Of a DNA stretch of 25,270 nucleotides, positions 23,860 through 25,270 are shown one piece after another. Positions within the stretch are counted from its first letter, which is position 1; the number at the start of each line of letters is the position of its first letter. The translations under genes were made by a program, and so were the position numbers. Source of the stretch: JBLKSS01 sp047607725 (GTDB lineage: Bacteria > Pseudomonadota > Gammaproteobacteria > Enterobacterales > Enterobacteriaceae); contig NZ_JBLKSS010000071.1 of NCBI RefSeq assembly GCF_047607725.1, positions 1 to 25,270 of the forward strand. Direction: 5' to 3'. The notes beneath the pieces were generated by a model that ran no database searches, was not told the origin of the DNA, and saw nothing but the letters and a program-made list of their open reading frames with translations.

Positions 23860-24642
23860 ATGCCGGAAGGACCGGAAATACGTCGTGCAGCCGATGGCTT
23901 GATGCAGGCGATGTCCCATTTACCGATTACCCTGGCGTGGTTTGCCTTTCCCCATTTGAAACGCTGGGAGACGCAATTGACCGGGCAAACCATCGACAAG
24001 ATCGAGGCGCGGGGTAAAGCGCTGCTGACCTGGTTTTCCAATGGACTGGTGCTCTACAGCCACAACCAGCTGTACGGCGTCTGGCGGGTGGTCAAAGCGG
24101 GGGAAACACCGGTGACGATGCGGGTACGGCTGGAGAATCAAAACGCCGCCATCTTGCTCTACAGCGCATCAGAAATCAGTATATTAAGCGCTGACGAGGT
24201 TGCTGAGCCCCCCTTTTTGCTGCGCATTGGCCCGGATGCGCTGGACTCGCAACTGACAGTGGAAACCGTGCAGGCGCGGCTGGTGTCCAAGCGCTTTTGC
24301 GGCCGCCAGCTTGGCGCGTTGCTGCTGGACCAATTCTTCATTGCCGGCCTGGGAAATTATCTGCGGGTGGAAATTCTGTGGCAAGCGCAGCTGGCGGCGC
24401 AACATCGACCGCGCGATCTTAACGAGGAGCAACAACGGCTTTTGTGTCAGGCTATTCTCAACATTCCGCGCTTATCTTACACTACCCGCGGCCAGCCAGG
24501 CGCTAAAGATCACCACGGCGCCACGTTTCGCTTTCGCGCCTTTCATCGTGCCGGCAAAGCCTGCGAGCGCTGTGGCCAAGCAATTGAAAAAACCACGTTT
24601 TCCGGCCGGCCGTTTTATTGGTGCCCGGGGTGCCAGCGATAG
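23860..24642 (+). CDS. nei: Endonuclease VIII (Nei), DNA glycosylase/AP lyase
   Basis: Nei removes oxidised pyrimidines and nicks the abasic site in base-excision repair. The 260-residue product (E. coli 263) starts MPEGPEIRRAAD, giving the catalytic Pro2 and Glu3. Lys53 is in ARGKALLTWFSN, and YSHNQLYGVWRV follows. The helix-two-turn-helix region is present (LLLDQFFIAGLGNYLRVEILW). A C-terminal zinc finger has Cys235, Cys238, Cys255 and Cys258 (CERCGQ...YWCPGC). A few residues are missing near residue 90 (VTMRVRLENQ) compared with E. coli, outside the catalytic core. The ATG follows a strong GGGAGGGG site. Its TAG stop is part of the first unit of a downstream repeat. Confidence 0.95.
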   Translation: MPEGPEIRRAADGLMQAMSHLPITLAWFAFPHLKRWETQLTGQTIDKIEARGKALLTWFSNGLVLYSHNQLYGVWRVVKAGETPVTMRVRLENQNAAILLYSASEISILSADEVAEPPFLLRIGPDALDSQLTVETVQARLVSKRFCGRQLGALLLDQFFIAGLGNYLRVEILWQAQLAAQHRPRDLNEEQQRLLCQAILNIPRLSYTTRGQPGAKDHHGATFRFRAFHRAGKACERCGQAIEKTTFSGRPFYWCPGCQR

Positions 24643-24797
24643 CCAGCAAGCGCGGGTGGAATGTAAACCGGTGGCCAAAGTTAGCTAGCAGGCGCGGGAG
24701 CGACGTAACTGCTCCGGCTGCTAACGTTAGCCAACAGACGCGCGGGCGGTAGAGTTGCTCCGCCTGCCCACCTACCCACCTTAGCCAACAGGCGCCA
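24639..24797 (+). repeat. Interspersed direct repeats starting at the nei stop codon
   Basis: Four related units begin at 24639, 24681, 24727 and 24781: GATAGCCAGCAAGCGCGGG, GTTAGCTAGCAGGCGCGGG, GTTAGCCAACAGACGCG and CTTAGCCAACAGGCGC. They are separated by 42-54 bases of less similar sequence that includes CTGCTCCGGCTG and TTGCTCCGCCTG. The first unit contains the nei TAG stop. A minus-strand frame through the region shows the period as CWLTLA/RLLANF/RLLAIA but has no sign of being a gene. Confidence 0.7.
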
Positions 24798-24853
24798 AAA
24801 TGCACCGTGAGGCCGTTTTTTCAGCAGTTGTGCACCGGAGAGGCGGATTAGTA

Positions 24854-24881
24854 TTGCGCCGGGATCTGTTAACGGTATAAT
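24854..24881 (+). promoter_or_regulatory. Promoter of the tRNA-Leu gene
   Basis: TTGCGC (24854-24859) and a perfect TATAAT (24876-24881) are 16 bases apart, with the mature tRNA 28 bases further on. Confidence 0.7.
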
Positions 24882-24908
24882 GCACCTCGCTATCCGTACC
24901 CCTTCAGT

Positions 24909-24990
24909 GCCGAAGTGGCGAAATCGGTAGACGCAGTTGATTCAAAATCAACCGCCTTCGGGTGTGCCGGTTCGAGTCCGGCCTTCGGCA
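24909..24990 (+). tRNA. leuX: tRNA-Leu (anticodon CAA)
   Basis: A class II tRNA with acceptor stem GCCGAAG/CTTCGGC, a D-arm with GGCGAAATCGGTAGACGC, and an anticodon stem-loop GTTGA-TTCAAAA-TCAAC giving anticodon CAA (reads UUG). It has a long variable arm and T-arm GCCGG-TTCGAGT-CCGGC. It is nearly identical to E. coli leuX apart from the variable arm. After the discriminator A (24990) the DNA reads CAA instead of CCA, so the 3' CCA would have to be added after transcription. leuX is a common integration site for islands in enterobacteria; here an IS66 copy begins 31 bases downstream. Confidence 0.95.
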
Positions 24991-25020
24991 CAATCGGAAC
25001 ATCAATAGACGTCTTTTTTG

Positions 25021-25042
25021 GTAAGCGTACGCCCAGCGCCGT
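25021..25042 (+). repeat. IS66 left terminal inverted repeat
   Basis: A perfect 22-base match, in inverted orientation, to the right end at 175-196; it starts with the GTAA typical of IS66-family ends. Confidence 0.92.
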
Positions 25043-25103
25043 CTGTTAATTCCCCATCAAGTTATTGAAGATGATGTCCATTATTTTTTTAATGGCGCAG
25101 TTC

Positions 25104-25270
25104 ATGAAACAAACCCCACCAAAACCCTCAAGACGTCATCCCAATTTCCCGCTGGACTTTAAAATTAAGCTGGTTGAGCAGGCGCTCCAGCCCGGCGTAT
25201 CCATTGCCAAGCTGGCACGGGATAACGGTATCAATGACAATTTGCTGTTCAACTGGCGCCAGCTCTACCG
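25104..25270 (+). CDS. tnpA: IS66-family accessory protein TnpA (OrfA), N-terminal part
   Basis: The first gene of an IS66 element encodes a small helix-turn-helix protein required with TnpB and TnpC for transposition. The visible 55 residues start MKQTPPKPSRRHPNFP. They continue through FKIKLVEQALQPGVSIAKLA and GINDNLLFNWRQLYR, the typical IS3/IS66 HTH (LARDNGINDNLLFNWRQ). The start at 25104 is not certain: in-frame ATGs at 25071, 25074 and 25092 would add up to 11 residues, and none has a strong ribosome site. The gene continues beyond the window. Confidence 0.9.
   Translation, partial: MKQTPPKPSRRHPNFPLDFKIKLVEQALQPGVSIAKLARDNGINDNLLFNWRQLY

Larger units (their letters stand above)
25021..25270 (+). 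mobile_element. IS66-family element, left end (partial)
   Basis: The left inverted repeat begins GTAAGCGTACGCCCAGCGCC at 25021, identical over 22 bases to the inverted end of the copy at 175-196. It is followed by the first IS66 gene. The element runs off the window. The eight bases before it are CTTTTTTG. It lies in the same orientation as the first copy. Confidence 0.9.

Noticed and set aside
24503..24805. Minus-strand 100-residue frame with CWLTLA/RLLA repeats
   Set aside because: It overlaps the end of nei antisense and the repeat array, without start signals.
175..25042. Composite transposon bounded by the two IS66 copies
   Set aside because: The content is largely syntenic housekeeping genes in E. 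coli-like order and the flanking 8-base sequences differ (CTATAGAC and CTTTTTTG).

Overview
The window is about 25 kb of GC-rich enterobacterial chromosome. Gene content and protein sequences point to the Sodalis group (tsetse and weevil symbionts and relatives). The backbone keeps an E. coli-like order: pyrL-pyrB-pyrI-ridA, tabA, argI, rraB, yjgM, then pepA-holC-valS and lptF-lptG. Many genes are broken by single nonsense or frameshift changes, and the spacers are long. Both are typical of a symbiont genome in early decay. The genus is an inference; no database was searched.

Layout. Positions 1-196: right end of an IS66-family element. 197-990 (minus): two small exported proteins, one rich in Met/His and cut by the IS66 element, the other with an internal amber codon, behind a perfect FNR-type site (1064-1077). 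1174-3969 (minus): anaerobic ribonucleotide reductase nrdD-nrdG, with nrdG disrupted and nrdD altered, preceded by tandem NrdR boxes. 4481-6641 (minus): a restriction-modification pair with an intact adenine methyltransferase and a frameshifted endonuclease. 6810-9342 (minus): ridA, pyrI, a pyrB pseudogene, and the pyrL leader with attenuator and promoter. 9475-9909 (plus): tabA with a shifted C-terminus. 10238-11254 (minus): argI with an ARG box. 11427-11855 (plus): rraB. 11945-12395 (minus): broken yjgM. 12622-17532 (minus): pepA-holC-valS. 17811-20035 (plus): lptF-lptG. 20062-20963 (minus): broken LysR regulator with operator-like palindromes. 21604-22553 (plus): broken beta-propeller gene. 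22831-23364 (minus): yjjA (DUF2501). 23860-24642 (plus): nei. 24909-24990: tRNA-Leu(CAA), leuX. 25021 to the end: left end of a second IS66 copy in the same orientation as the first.

How the genes work together. The intact genes are mostly housekeeping: valyl-tRNA synthetase, the DNA polymerase III chi subunit, aminopeptidase A, the LPS transport permease pair, ornithine carbamoyltransferase, RNase E regulator, RidA and DNA repair. The damage falls on anaerobic dNTP synthesis, de novo pyrimidine synthesis (catalytic subunit dead, regulatory subunit intact), host-defence restriction and accessory regulators.

The most unusual pattern is that three genes (argI, valS, nei) are each followed by degenerate direct repeats whose first unit contains the gene's own stop codon. 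The second is the FNR-linked Met/His-rich protein pair, which I cannot assign to a known family.
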